This document shows, piece after piece, positions 1 through 7,769 of a stretch of DNA of 21,892 nucleotides. The stretch spans positions 1 through 21,892 of the forward strand of contig JBBQXS010000062.1 of NCBI GenBank assembly GCA_038209365.1. Reading direction: 5' to 3'. A model generated the notes under the pieces. That model saw only the letters and a program-made list of their open reading frames with translations, did no database searches and was not told where the DNA came from. Each line of letters opens with the position of its first letter. Positions within the stretch are counted from its first letter, which is position 1. Source of the DNA: DASQHW01 sp038209365 (lineage in GTDB: Bacteria > Actinomycetota > Acidimicrobiia > IMCC26256 > PALSA-610). The translations under genes and the position numbers were made by a program.

Positions 1-85
<85 letters not shown>

Positions 86-91
86 GTTCGC

Positions 92-1330
92 CTACTCCAG
101 GGTGGCGTAGTTGGTGCTGCGGTCCTCGGTCTTGTCGGCGCCGACCTCGTCGACGCTCGCGGCCAGGTCGCGGAGGAAATCGTCGACCACCGGGGCATTG
201 CCCGCGCTCACCGTCATGTGCAGTGAGTCCGGTGGTCGCTGGCGGTCGAGGTACCAGCCGCGCGCGTGCATGGCGTCCCCGACTGCGAACACGTCCGCGC
301 CGTCACCGGTGACCGCCAGCAGGTGCGCTTCGGGCTCACCGAGCACGCGGAGCCCCGGCGTGTCACGCACCCCGGCACCGATGCGCCGGGCCGCGTCGAT
401 CACCAACGCGGTGAGGCGGCGGTAGCCGTCGATCCCGAGCTTGTGCATGACCGCCCACGCGGTCGCCATCGGCAGGCCGGCCCGCGTGCCCTGCATGTTC
501 GGCGACGCGTACAAGCCGCCGAGCCAGCCGTCGAACACGAACGTCTGGTAGCGGCGCAGCTCCTTGGTGCGGTGCACGATCACGGACGCGCCCTTCGGGG
601 CGTAGCCGAGCTTGTGCACGTCGGCCGAGAGCGTCGTCACGCCGGGGACGCGGAAGTCCCACGGCGCGACAGTCTCGCCGTTGAGCTCCATGAACGGGAG
701 CACGAACCCGCCCATGCACGCGTCGACGTGCATCGACGCGCCGACTGTCGCCGAGAGATCGGCGAGCTCCGGAATCGGGTCGATGACGCCTTGCGGGTAC
801 TGCGGCGCCGAGCCGACAACGAGCGCAGTCTGCTCGTTGACACACGCCGCCATGGCGTCGACGTCAGCGCGGAAGTCGGCGCGTACCGGGACGGTGTGCA
901 CCCGGACGCCGAAGTCGTACGCGGCCTTGTGAAACGCCGCGTGCGCGCTCTCGGCGACGACCATCTCCGGTGCGGTCACGCCGCGTTCGTGGCGTGCGCG
1001 CTCGCGCGACGCCTTCACGGCCATGAGGATGCTCTCCGTTCCACCCGACGTCATGAAGCCCGCGGTCTCAGAGCCTCCGTGGAACAGATCCGCGCACGCA
1101 GCGACGACCTCGGACTGGATCTCGGCGAGGCTCGGGAAGGCGGCGGTGTTCAGCGCGTTCTCGTGCAGGAAGATGGACGCGACTTCTTCGGCGATGTCGC
1201 GTACTTCCGGGCCGCCGTCGAACACCATCCCGAACGTGCGGCCGTCCTGCCAGCGCGCGTCGCGCCCGCGCTTGGCCTGCAGCACCGCGAGGATCTCGTC
1301 GTCGTGCATCCCGTGCTCGGGAAGGGCCAT
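92..1330 (-). CDS. Sphingosine-1-phosphate-lyase-like PLP-dependent decarboxylase
   Basis: A 412-aa fold-type I PLP enzyme of the group II decarboxylase/S1P lyase family. Visible landmarks in order: the phosphate-binding loop TSGGTES (94-100), a SAHAAFHKA segment (128-136) that should supply the His stacking on the cofactor, HVDACMGGF (201-209) with the Asp that contacts the pyridine nitrogen, and SADVHKLGYAPKG (235-247) with the Schiff-base lysine K240. HVDAC and DVHK-GYAPKG are closer to S1P lyases than to glutamate decarboxylases. S1P lyase splits sphingoid-base phosphates into a fatty aldehyde and phosphoethanolamine; the substrate here is unknown. There is no N-terminal membrane anchor, as is usual in bacteria. 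It starts at ATG and is the last gene of the minus-strand run, 67 nt after the preceding gene. An aromatic amino-acid decarboxylase-like role is the main alternative. Confidence 0.85.
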   Translation of the reverse strand: MALPEHGMHDDEILAVLQAKRGRDARWQDGRTFGMVFDGGPEVRDIAEEVASIFLHENALNTAAFPSLAEIQSEVVAACADLFHGGSETAGFMTSGGTESILMAVKASRERARHERGVTAPEMVVAESAHAAFHKAAYDFGVRVHTVPVRADFRADVDAMAACVNEQTALVVGSAPQYPQGVIDPIPELADLSATVGASMHVDACMGGFVLPFMELNGETVAPWDFRVPGVTTLSADVHKLGYAPKGASVIVHRTKELRRYQTFVFDGWLGGLYASPNMQGTRAGLPMATAWAVMHKLGIDGYRRLTALVIDAARRIGAGVRDTPGLRVLGEPEAHLLAVTGDGADVFAVGDAMHARGWYLDRQRPPDSLHMTVSAGNAPVVDDFLRDLAASVDEVGADKTEDRSTNYATLE

Positions 1331-1368
1331 CGCCGAGGGATGCTACGGGTGCCGGCGCCGGTGAGCAC

Positions 1369-1393
1369 CTGCCGGCCGGGCAACACCCGGCAG
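1369..1393 (-). terminator. GC hairpin in a minus-strand gap, possible weak terminator
   Basis: The arms CTGCCGG (1369-1375) and CCGGCAG (1387-1393) pair around an 11-nt loop. A competing stem, CCGGG/CCCGG (1376-1380 with 1386-1390), lies inside it. The element sits in the 67-nt gap after the frameshifted zinc-ribbon gene and before the PLP enzyme gene. There is no T-tract on the minus strand, so it may attenuate rather than terminate, or may be chance in GC-rich DNA. Confidence 0.25.
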
Positions 1394-1397
1394 CCGG

Positions 1398-2145
1398 TCA
1401 GTATCCGTCAGGTGGCGCATATCGCGATCCGCCGTCCGTCGGGCTCCGGTCGGCCCAGCCGTCGGACGGCGCGTCGGCGGCTCGACACGCGCGGACGTTC
1501 CCGAGCGTGACGAAGCGGTTCGCCGCCGCCGGCGACCATCGGCCGAAGGCGCACACGTTGCCGCGCCTCGTGCTGACCGCGACGATGACGCCGTCCGCCG
1601 ACTGCGAGAACGACACGACGCCCGGCTCGTTCGAAGAGTGCTCACCCGTGACCCACTGGAGGCTCGGGTCCAGGTTGCGCAGTGTCTGCGTATCGAGCGG
1701 CGCGCCGCTCGAGGTGGCCGACGCCTGACCGACGACGGCGATCGCGCGCTGCCGCGCCGACTCCGCCTGCAGCCGGACAGCGTCGGAGAGGTTCGGGAGC
1801 CCGCGGGATTCGTCGACCGACGGGCGGGAGGACGACGGGTGTCTTCGACGCCCCATCCGAAGCAGCTCCGGAACGGAATGTTGCGAATGCGGTGGCCGCG
1901 CACGCGGCGACGACCAGCACGACGAGGATCGGCACGATCGGCGCGCCGGGCGATCGACGAGCCGGCGGAGGCCCGGCCGCCGGCCCAGGCGCCGCCGGCG
2001 CAGGCCCGGCCGCCGGCGCAGGCGCGAAGTGTGAAGATGGCGTCACCGGCAACGGCATCGGGGGCGCGACCAGCAGCGCCCCGCATTGGCGGCACTTGAC
2101 CGACGCGCCGACGGCGACCGTCGCACAGCGCGGGCAAGCCTTCAT
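1398..2145 (-). pseudogene. Zinc-ribbon, single-TM protein (paralogue 2), apparent frameshift
   Basis: The reading starts at ATG 2145, which overlaps the TGA of the upstream gene (ATGA). The N-terminus has a zinc ribbon with cysteines at 4, 7, 18 and 21, then a Pro/Ala-rich linker (about 42-66) and one hydrophobic helix (about 69-90). In this frame the sequence then turns Arg/Pro-rich and does not resemble the neighbour. The +1-shifted frame, open from before 1856 down to a TGA at 1398, continues with a domain that aligns to the C-terminal domain of the gene just upstream (LQAESARQRA against LDAAESARTV, then a beta-rich stretch with VCAFGRW against TCIFARD). The switch must lie around 1800-1850. 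This is either a sequencing/assembly indel or a genuinely broken gene. The family and function are not recognised. It is probably inner-membrane, with a cytoplasmic ribbon and an outside sensory or pilin-like domain. Confidence 0.6.
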
Positions 2146-2888
2146 GCATCCCATCCCGTCCGCGGTGCGCTGGTTGCCGCGCACGGCTTGCCCCGCGCGA
2201 CGGCGAAGGCGATCAGCGATCTCATCGGCTCGTCACGAGCGAAGATGCACGTCTTGGCGGAGCCCGGCGTCGCGAGGATGAGCGTGTCCCGGTCCGATAC
2301 CCGGATCGAGACCGTGCCCGAGCGCGCAAGCGTGCGGGCAGAAACGATCGGGATGCCGGGTGCGCGATCCGCGAGGACGGCGGTCGTGATTCTTTCGTAG
2401 GTCCCCTCCTCGACGAACACCGTGCGCGCCGATTCGGCGGCGTCGAGAAGGAGCGCTTTCGCCCGGCGATCGCGCGCCGTGAGCGACGCCGGGGGCCCGT
2501 TGTCGGCGCGGCCGCTCGTGAACACGACCCGTGCCGCGGTCCATGCGCCGGCGGCCAGCGCGAGCGCGACGACCGCGGCGATGATCACCGTGCGCTTCCG
2601 GGCCCGATCGGCCGGATCGGCGTGTCGCGGCAGCAAGTTGTCGCGGGTGCGACCGGGGAGAAGCGTGTCGGAGACAGGACGGACGCGAATCGGCACGGAC
2701 TGCTCGACGATCGCCGTGCCCCGGGCCGTGCGGGATCGCGCCAGCCGTACGGCGCCCGCGCGGGCCACGCTCGCGTTGCCGGGGCCGGCATCGGCATTCG
2801 GGCGGACGACCGGCAGCGCGGCACCGCAGCGCCGGCACGCGATCCAGCCCGCGGGGACGAGCGTGCGGCAGGTCGGGCATCGATTCAC
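2142..2888 (-). CDS. Zinc-ribbon, single-TM protein (paralogue 1), function unknown
   Basis: A 248-aa protein from GTG 2888, chosen because GGAG lies 7 nt upstream and the zinc ribbon begins right after it. The open frame extends much further upstream but would overlap the thioesterase gene. Cys4, Cys7, Cys18 and Cys21 form a zinc ribbon. A basic linker follows, then one membrane helix (about 100-120) and an extracytoplasmic domain starting with an amphipathic helix (about 142-160) and continuing as beta strands, with Cys214 and Cys236 possibly paired. The layout matches the next gene downstream, with cysteines at identical positions, so the two are tandem paralogues. They are joined by an ATGA overlap, so translation is probably coupled. 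I do not recognise a function. A small cytoplasmic metal-binding head with an outside domain suggests sensing or scaffolding at the membrane. Confidence 0.7.
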   Translation of the reverse strand: MNRCPTCRTLVPAGWIACRRCGAALPVVRPNADAGPGNASVARAGAVRLARSRTARGTAIVEQSVPIRVRPVSDTLLPGRTRDNLLPRHADPADRARKRTVIIAAVVALALAAGAWTAARVVFTSGRADNGPPASLTARDRRAKALLLDAAESARTVFVEEGTYERITTAVLADRAPGIPIVSARTLARSGTVSIRVSDRDTLILATPGSAKTCIFARDEPMRSLIAFAVARGKPCAATSAPRTGWDA

Positions 2889-2950
2889 GGGCTCGCTCCG
2901 CCACCCCCGCCTCGATATCGGCAGGACCGGCGTCGTCGCTGTAGCCGCGC

Positions 2951-3613
2951 CTACAGGGCCGCCTCGTCGCGCGGGCCGAAGTACTTCTCGGCGAGCTCCG
3001 GTCGGGGTTGTACGAAGATCCCGTCGGCTTCGGCGGTCATCGTGTCGCCGTCCCAGACCTCGGCCTGCGACATGATCCGGCGCCCCTCGACCCGGTCGAC
3101 CCAGGCCCGGAAGCGCAGCTCCCGGAACAGGGGCGTCGGCCTGCGGTAGTGCACGGTGAGCCGCGCGGTCATGCCCGGATGGCCGGACGCGATGTTCGCG
3201 ATGCCGAGCATCTCGTCGAACGCGCAGGCAATCCAACCGCCGTGCACGAAGCTCGGCGGCCCTTCGTACGGCGCGCCGAACGTGCCGTGCCCGATGACGA
3301 CGACGCGGCCGTCTTCGTCGACCGCCTCCCAATCGAGCCGCGGCGACAGCGGGGATGCTTCGCCGACGATCGGGGACCGGGGGAGGTAGTCGCCGTGGTT
3401 GCGCGGTCGGTAGCCGGCGCCCTCGTTTCGGCCGCGCCCGAGACGGAAGGCGAGCCGTTCCACCTCCCGGGTCACATCGCGCATCGTGTCGTCGTCGACG
3501 TCTTCGACCGACATCGCGACGTCGATCAGGTCGCGGATCGAGGCGGCGAGCTCGGCGCGTTCACGCGTCGCGAACGCCTGGGAATCGGGAAGTCCCGGTG
3601 CCGCCTCGCTCAC
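2951..3613 (-). CDS. PaaI-family hotdog-fold acyl-CoA thioesterase
   Basis: A 220-aa protein with an N-terminal helical extension (about 1-75) followed by a single hotdog domain. The hotdog signature is FVHGGWIACAFDEMLG (122-137), with the HGG turn and an acidic pair (D133, E134) on the central helix. The beta strands MTARLTVHYRRPTP and FRAWVDRVEGRRIM follow. PaaI-type enzymes hydrolyse acyl-CoA thioesters and often release CoA from stalled catabolic intermediates. GTG 3613 is used; it is 4 nt after the stop of the enoyl-CoA hydratase gene, with a purine-rich AGGGGAAA upstream inside that gene's end, so the two are almost certainly co-transcribed. The context suggests clearance of side-chain or fatty acyl-CoA esters. 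The exact substrate cannot be read from sequence. Confidence 0.85.
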   Translation of the reverse strand: MSEAAPGLPDSQAFATRERAELAASIRDLIDVAMSVEDVDDDTMRDVTREVERLAFRLGRGRNEGAGYRPRNHGDYLPRSPIVGEASPLSPRLDWEAVDEDGRVVVIGHGTFGAPYEGPPSFVHGGWIACAFDEMLGIANIASGHPGMTARLTVHYRRPTPLFRELRFRAWVDRVEGRRIMSQAEVWDGDTMTAEADGIFVQPRPELAEKYFGPRDEAAL

Positions 3614-3617
3614 GCGC

Positions 3618-4430
3618 TCATTTCCCCTGGTACTCGGGCTTGCGCTTCTCGGCGAAGGCCTTCGGACCCTCTTGGGCGTCCTCGCTCGCGAACACTTCCC
3701 AGCCGATCTTGTCCTGGTGCTGCATCGCGTCCGCGTCGTTCATGTGCTCGGTCTCGCGCCACGCGCGCAGTATTGCCATCGTCGAGAGTGGTGCACACTC
3801 GGCGACTTCAGCGGCGAGCTCGTTGGCGCGCGCCAATGCCTGGCCGTCGGGCACCAGGTGGCCGATGAGCCCGATCTCCTTTGCCTGCGGCGCCGGGACG
3901 GGCGGGCAGCGCAACAAGACGTCCATCGCGATGGTGTACGGGATCTGGCGCGGTAACCGGCACGCGGACCCGCCGAGCGGGAACAACCCCCGCTTGGCCT
4001 CCCACACGCCGAAGATCGCGCTTTCGCCGGCGACGCGGATATCCGTGCCCTGCAGGATCTCACTGCCGCCGGCGACCGCGTAACCCTCGACCGCTGCGAT
4101 CAACGGCTTGGTCAATCGGTAGTCCCGCAGCAAGGCTTTCCAATGCGGGTTGTTGCCGCGGCCCATGACCTCTTGCACCTTCGGATCGTCGGACGTCTGG
4201 CCCATCGACACGAGATCCATGCCGGAGCTGAAGTTGCCACCGGCGCCGGTGAGGATCGCGCAGCGGACGTCGGCGTGGTCGTCGACGTACTCGTACCCGA
4301 GCACGAGGCCCGCGAGCATGTCCGGTGAGAGAGCGTTTTTCTTCTCGGGCCGGTTCATCGTCAAGATCACGACCGGCCCGTCGCGCTCGATCGTGCAGTG
4401 GTTGGTGGAGATGTCGAGTCGGTCGCTCAC
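3618..4430 (-). CDS. Enoyl-CoA hydratase (crotonase fold), EchA19-like
   Basis: A 270-aa crotonase-fold enzyme. The oxyanion-hole segments are FSSGMDL (67-73) and AVEGYAVAGGSE (113-124). Both catalytic glutamates of true hydratases appear to be present: E124 in GGSE and E144 in WEAKRGLFP. The phrases TKPLIAAVEG, ILQGTDIRVAGESA and GLIGHLVPDGQAL, and the C-terminal AFAEKR, are close to what I recall of mycobacterial EchA19, which hydrates cholesterol side-chain enoyl-CoA. The start is GTG 4430, just before the conserved N-terminus. No clear ribosome site precedes it, and a KstR-like operator ends 11 nt upstream, so a short or absent leader is likely. It heads the transcription unit that continues into the thioesterase. 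Confidence 0.88.
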   Translation of the reverse strand: MSDRLDISTNHCTIERDGPVVILTMNRPEKKNALSPDMLAGLVLGYEYVDDHADVRCAILTGAGGNFSSGMDLVSMGQTSDDPKVQEVMGRGNNPHWKALLRDYRLTKPLIAAVEGYAVAGGSEILQGTDIRVAGESAIFGVWEAKRGLFPLGGSACRLPRQIPYTIAMDVLLRCPPVPAPQAKEIGLIGHLVPDGQALARANELAAEVAECAPLSTMAILRAWRETEHMNDADAMQHQDKIGWEVFASEDAQEGPKAFAEKRKPEYQGK

Positions 4431-4441
4431 GCGCCGGAGGC

Positions 4442-4455
4442 TAGAACAGGTTCCA
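4442..4455 (-). promoter_or_regulatory. KstR-like operator upstream of the enoyl-CoA hydratase gene
   Basis: The plus strand reads TAGAACAGGTTCCA, and the minus strand TGGAACCTGTTCTA. It fits the published KstR pattern TNNAACNNGTTNNA at every fixed position and has near-perfect inverted half-sites. It lies in the 35-nt gap between the PAP2 stop and the GTG of the hydratase. In the direction of its gene it differs by one spacer base from the second box at 10961-10974. KstR is the TetR-family repressor of sterol catabolism in actinobacteria. No regulator gene is in the window. Confidence 0.75.
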
Positions 4456-4465
4456 GGTCGCGCGC

Positions 4466-5350
4466 CTACGTCGGCGCGCGGTCGCCGCCGACGAGGGCAT
4501 CCGCGGTCTGTTCGGCGACCCGGGCCGGCTGCGCGAAGCGCAGCATCCGGCCGCCGAACGCAACCGAGCAGAGCGCGAACCAGGACCAACCGACGACGAG
4601 CCCGCCCACGACGTCCGTGAGCCAGTGCACGCCGAGCAGCACGCGCGTGGTGGCGACTGCGAACGCGATGGCACCGACGGCACCGGCGAGCGTCACTCGC
4701 ACGGTCCGGCCCCGGCCCCGCCCGAGCAGCAGGGCCGCGGCCCCGAATGTCGCGGCGGCGGCCGCGGCGTGCCCGGACGGGAACGACGCGCCGGAGAAGC
4801 CGGTGAGTTGGTCGATCGTCGGACGAGCGCGGTCGACGACGAGCTTCGTGAGGTTCACGATGACGACCTCTCCGACGACGACGAGGGCGACGAACGCGAA
4901 CACCGCGGGCCGTCGCGTCCGCAGGTACTCGAAGGTGCTCACCGAGACGGAAACGACAATCATTACGGGCGTGCCTCCGAGCAGGCTGACGTCGCGGAGC
5001 ACCTGTGTCGACGTGGGCGTTGCGTGGGACGCGCCCCAGCGCGCTGCGCTCAGGTCGTAGCGCGCAAGGCCGGCACTGCTGTGCACCATCATGAGCAGCA
5101 CACCCACGGCCGCCGCGCCGGCGGCGAGCACGAGAAGCGCGGTCGCCAGCGCCACGCGGGTCGACGTCTCCGGGTCGGAGTGCGAGTGGAGCCAGCGCGC
5201 AAGGAAGGGGCGGCCGCGCACGACGTGTTCGATCTCGCCCGTCGAGGCGCGCGGCGCCGCGGGGTCGGCGGACGGCCGCTGCCAGGCCGCGCCTGCACCC
5301 GCGAGACCACCGATCAGCGCAAATATGACCAACACTGCGACGACTGACAC
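4466..5350 (-). CDS. PAP2-superfamily membrane phosphatase (full catalytic motifs)
   Basis: A multi-spanning phosphatidic-acid-phosphatase-type protein, 294 aa from GTG 5350. The three signature motifs are intact: KLVVDRARP (169-177), SFPSGHAAA (189-197) with the catalytic His, and TRVLLGVHWLTD (235-246). Family members remove phosphate or pyrophosphate from lipid phosphates such as phosphatidate, undecaprenyl-PP or sphingoid-1-P on the outer face of the membrane. The start is uncertain. An upstream GTG at 5476 has GAGGAG 6 nt before it, but it would overlap the divergent PAP2 gene by 55 nt and add about 30 odd Cys/Arg-rich residues. GTG 5350 leaves 71 nt between the divergent starts, although it trims the basic residues before the first helix. 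The second divergent PAP2 gene is only distantly similar. Confidence 0.85.
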   Translation of the reverse strand: MSVVAVLVIFALIGGLAGAGAAWQRPSADPAAPRASTGEIEHVVRGRPFLARWLHSHSDPETSTRVALATALLVLAAGAAAVGVLLMMVHSSAGLARYDLSAARWGASHATPTSTQVLRDVSLLGGTPVMIVVSVSVSTFEYLRTRRPAVFAFVALVVVGEVVIVNLTKLVVDRARPTIDQLTGFSGASFPSGHAAAAAATFGAAALLLGRGRGRTVRVTLAGAVGAIAFAVATTRVLLGVHWLTDVVGGLVVGWSWFALCSVAFGGRMLRFAQPARVAEQTADALVGGDRAPT

Positions 5351-5421
5351 CAGAAGAGGTGTGTCCCGCGGGCGGGGCGGGGAAACTCGCTTTGTCGTTC
5401 GTCGCCACGAAGGGTGAGTAC

Positions 5422-6150
5422 ATGACCGGTCTCGCGGAGGATCACAGGCAGTTCCCCGCGCGAGACCTCGGCCCACCCGCGGCTCCTCGTCACCCGGTCC
5501 GGCGCGCGCTCTCGGTCACGGCGATCGCGTACGCAGTCCTCACGGCGGCAATGCTCGGTATCGGGTTCTTGCTGACGGACCTGCTCGACGGCTCGGTCGG
5601 GCGCTGGGACGAGCACGTGAATCGGGCGTTCATTCACCAGCGCACCGGAACGTGGAACGACGTCACGAAGGTTGCGACGTCGTCGTTGAACACCGAACCC
5701 GTCGTCGTCGCCGTCGTAGTGCTCGTCGCGGTGTTCGCGCTCCTCCGATGGTGGCGAGAGGCGGCCGCCATTGCGATTGCGATGACCCTCGAGATCACGG
5801 TGTTCCTCTCGACGACGTTTGCGGTCGGTCGACCCCGTCCGTCGGTGCCCCGCCTGAACGACACACCGGCCACATCGAGCTTCCCCTCCGGGCACACGGC
5901 CGCCGCGACGGTGCTGTTCACGACGATCGCGGTCATCGTCGCGTGGCACACGGAACGCCGGACCGTTCGCGCGGTGGCGTGGATCGCCGCCGCGCTCGCG
6001 ATCGTCGCCGTCGGCGTCGGCCGGGTCTACCGCGGCCTCCACCATCCCACCGACGTCATCGCGGGCGTCGTGCTCGGTGTGGCGTGTGTGATTGCCGCGC
6101 TGTGGGCGGTGCGCGCGGCATATCGAGAAGCAGGCGCCGCACCTCGATGA
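5422..6150 (+). CDS. PAP2-superfamily membrane phosphatase, first-motif lysine absent
   Basis: A 242-aa multi-pass protein. ATG 5422 is chosen for the AAGGG about 8 nt upstream; an earlier in-frame start would give an implausible leader. Hydrophobic segments are near 30-53, 92-108, 114-133, 160-175 and 186-228. Motif 2 is SFPSGHTAA (153-161). Motif 3 is GRVYRGLHHPTD (200-211) with the Arg, His and Asp in place. In motif 1, STTFAVGRPRP (130-140), the lysine expected seven residues before the last RP is a threonine, so activity may be altered. It is divergent from another PAP2 gene. Its TGA overlaps the ATG of the phospholipase D gene (ATGA), so the two are translationally coupled and probably act on the same lipid class: PLD would make a phosphatidate-type lipid and PAP2 would dephosphorylate it. 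Confidence 0.85.
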   Translation: MTGLAEDHRQFPARDLGPPAAPRHPVRRALSVTAIAYAVLTAAMLGIGFLLTDLLDGSVGRWDEHVNRAFIHQRTGTWNDVTKVATSSLNTEPVVVAVVVLVAVFALLRWWREAAAIAIAMTLEITVFLSTTFAVGRPRPSVPRLNDTPATSSFPSGHTAAATVLFTTIAVIVAWHTERRTVRAVAWIAAALAIVAVGVGRVYRGLHHPTDVIAGVVLGVACVIAALWAVRAAYREAGAAPR

Positions 6151-7742
6151 CGTTGTTGGACGACTGGTTCCTGGCTCCCGACGAGCGCGGGAACCCGCAG
6201 AGCGACATCGACCGCCGGCGGGGGGACGGGCGCGCGTACACCGAGGGCAACGCCGTCGATGTGCTCGTGGACGGCGCGACGTACTTCCGCCATCTCCTCG
6301 AACGATTGCGCACCCTGGCACGCGGCGACCGCGTGCTGTTCACGGATTGGCGCGGCGATGCCGACGAGCGCCTCGATGGTCCCGGGACCGAGATCGGACG
6401 AGTGCTCGCGGACCTGGTGCACCGGGGCGTCGATGTGCGCGGACTCGTATGGCGGTCGCATGCCGACCGCGCCCATTTCAGTGAGAAGGAGAATCGCGAC
6501 TTCGGCAAGCTGGTCAACGAGGCGGGCGGCGAGGTGCTGCTCGATGAACGCGTCCGACATGCCGGGAGCCATCACCAGAAGCTCGTGGTGACGCTCCGCG
6601 AGCACGGGGACGACGACGTCGCGTTCGTCGGCGGCATCGACCTGAGTCACGGGCGGCGCGACGATCACTCCCACCACGGCGACGAACAGCGGGTCGAGGT
6701 CGACCCGCGCTACGGGCCGCGTCCTGCATGGCACGACGCGCAACTCGAGGTCCGGGGCCCGGCGATCACCGACCTCGTCTACACATTCCGCGAACGCTGG
6801 GACGACCCGGTGCCCCTCGACCACCGTTCGCCGTGGCGTCTGGCGCTCAGGCTCCTTGCCCGTGAGCCGCGGCGCGCGCGCCCGTTGCCCGACGGGGAGC
6901 CGGCGCGCAAACCCCGCGGCAGCCACGCGGTGCAGGTGCTGCGCACGTATCCGGCGAAGCGCCCGCCGTTTCCGTTCGCGCCCGAGGGCGAGCGCAGCGT
7001 GGCGCGCGCGTATCTCAAGGCGCTGCAGCGCGCCCGTGCGCTGGTGTACGTCGAAGACCAGTACCTGTGGTCGCCGGACGCCGCCCGGGCGCTCGCCTCG
7101 GCGTTGCGAAGATCGCCGCATCTGCGACTGGTGATCGTCGTGCCCCGGTATCCCGACCGCGACGGACGCTTCTCCGGGCCGCCGTATCGGATCGGGCAGG
7201 AGCGGGCCATGCGCGAGGTGATGGAGGCCGGTCGCGAGCGCGTCGCGATCTACGACCTGGATGCCGAGACCGGATGGCCGATCTACGTCCACGCCAAGGT
7301 GTGCGTGGTCGACGACGTGTGGCTCATGGTCGGCTCCGACAACCTGAACCGGCGATCATGGACGAACGACTCCGAGGTCTCCTGCGCGGTCATCGACGAG
7401 ACGCTCGACGAGCGCGAGCCTCGCGATCCGGGAGGCCTTGGCGACGGGGCACGCCGTCTCGCGCGCGAGACGCGACTTCGGTTGTGGCGCGAACACCTCG
7501 GCACGGACACAGGCGAGCTCGTCGACCCGATCGCCGGCTTCGATGCGTTGGCCGCGTCCGCGGCCGTGCTCGACGGATGGCACGAAGGGGGTCGGCGCGG
7601 TCCGCGTCCCCCCGGTCGGCTGCGGATGCACCGGCCGGAACCTGTCAAGGGCGTCGGTGCAGCGTGGGCGCACCTGATGTACGGGACCCTCGTCGATCCC
7701 GATGGCCGCCCGCGGTCACTACGGCGCGCGGGGCGCGTCTGA
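6147..7742 (+). CDS. Phospholipase D family protein, long HHQK form
   Basis: A 531-aa protein with two HKD half-sites. The first is HHQKLVV (142-148), followed by FVGGIDLSHGR (160-170). The second is VHAKVCVVDDVWLMVGSDN (381-399). HHQK at the first site, the GGIDL block and the QYLWSP segment (305-310) resemble eukaryotic-type PLD more than cardiolipin synthase. In the first half-site the usual Asp five residues after the Lys is not clearly present (KLVVTLREHGDDD), whereas the second half-site is complete (H382, K384, D389/D390). No signal peptide or membrane helix is evident. The reaction would be phosphodiester hydrolysis or transphosphatidylation. The ATG overlaps the TGA of the PAP2 gene. 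The gene ends 27 nt from a convergent gene of the same superfamily. Confidence 0.85.
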   Translation: MTLLDDWFLAPDERGNPQSDIDRRRGDGRAYTEGNAVDVLVDGATYFRHLLERLRTLARGDRVLFTDWRGDADERLDGPGTEIGRVLADLVHRGVDVRGLVWRSHADRAHFSEKENRDFGKLVNEAGGEVLLDERVRHAGSHHQKLVVTLREHGDDDVAFVGGIDLSHGRRDDHSHHGDEQRVEVDPRYGPRPAWHDAQLEVRGPAITDLVYTFRERWDDPVPLDHRSPWRLALRLLAREPRRARPLPDGEPARKPRGSHAVQVLRTYPAKRPPFPFAPEGERSVARAYLKALQRARALVYVEDQYLWSPDAARALASALRRSPHLRLVIVVPRYPDRDGRFSGPPYRIGQERAMREVMEAGRERVAIYDLDAETGWPIYVHAKVCVVDDVWLMVGSDNLNRRSWTNDSEVSCAVIDETLDEREPRDPGGLGDGARRLARETRLRLWREHLGTDTGELVDPIAGFDALAASAAVLDGWHEGGRRGPRPPGRLRMHRPEPVKGVGAAWAHLMYGTLVDPDGRPRSLRRAGRV

Positions 7743-7769
7743 GCACGTCCGGCCGCCCGGCGACAACGT

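Noticed and set aside
266..1510. 414-codon plus-strand open frame opposite the PLP enzyme
   Set aside because: The minus strand carries an intact enzyme with all PLP motifs; this frame is low-complexity His/Arg-rich.
2889..3332. N-terminal extension of the upstream zinc-ribbon protein
   Set aside because: It would overlap the thioesterase gene; the GTG at 2888 has a ribosome site and starts the conserved ribbon.
5351..5476. Longer PAP2 start at GTG 5476 despite GAGGAG upstream
   Set aside because: It overlaps the divergent PAP2 gene by 55 nt and adds an odd Cys/Arg-rich leader; kept only as an alternative.
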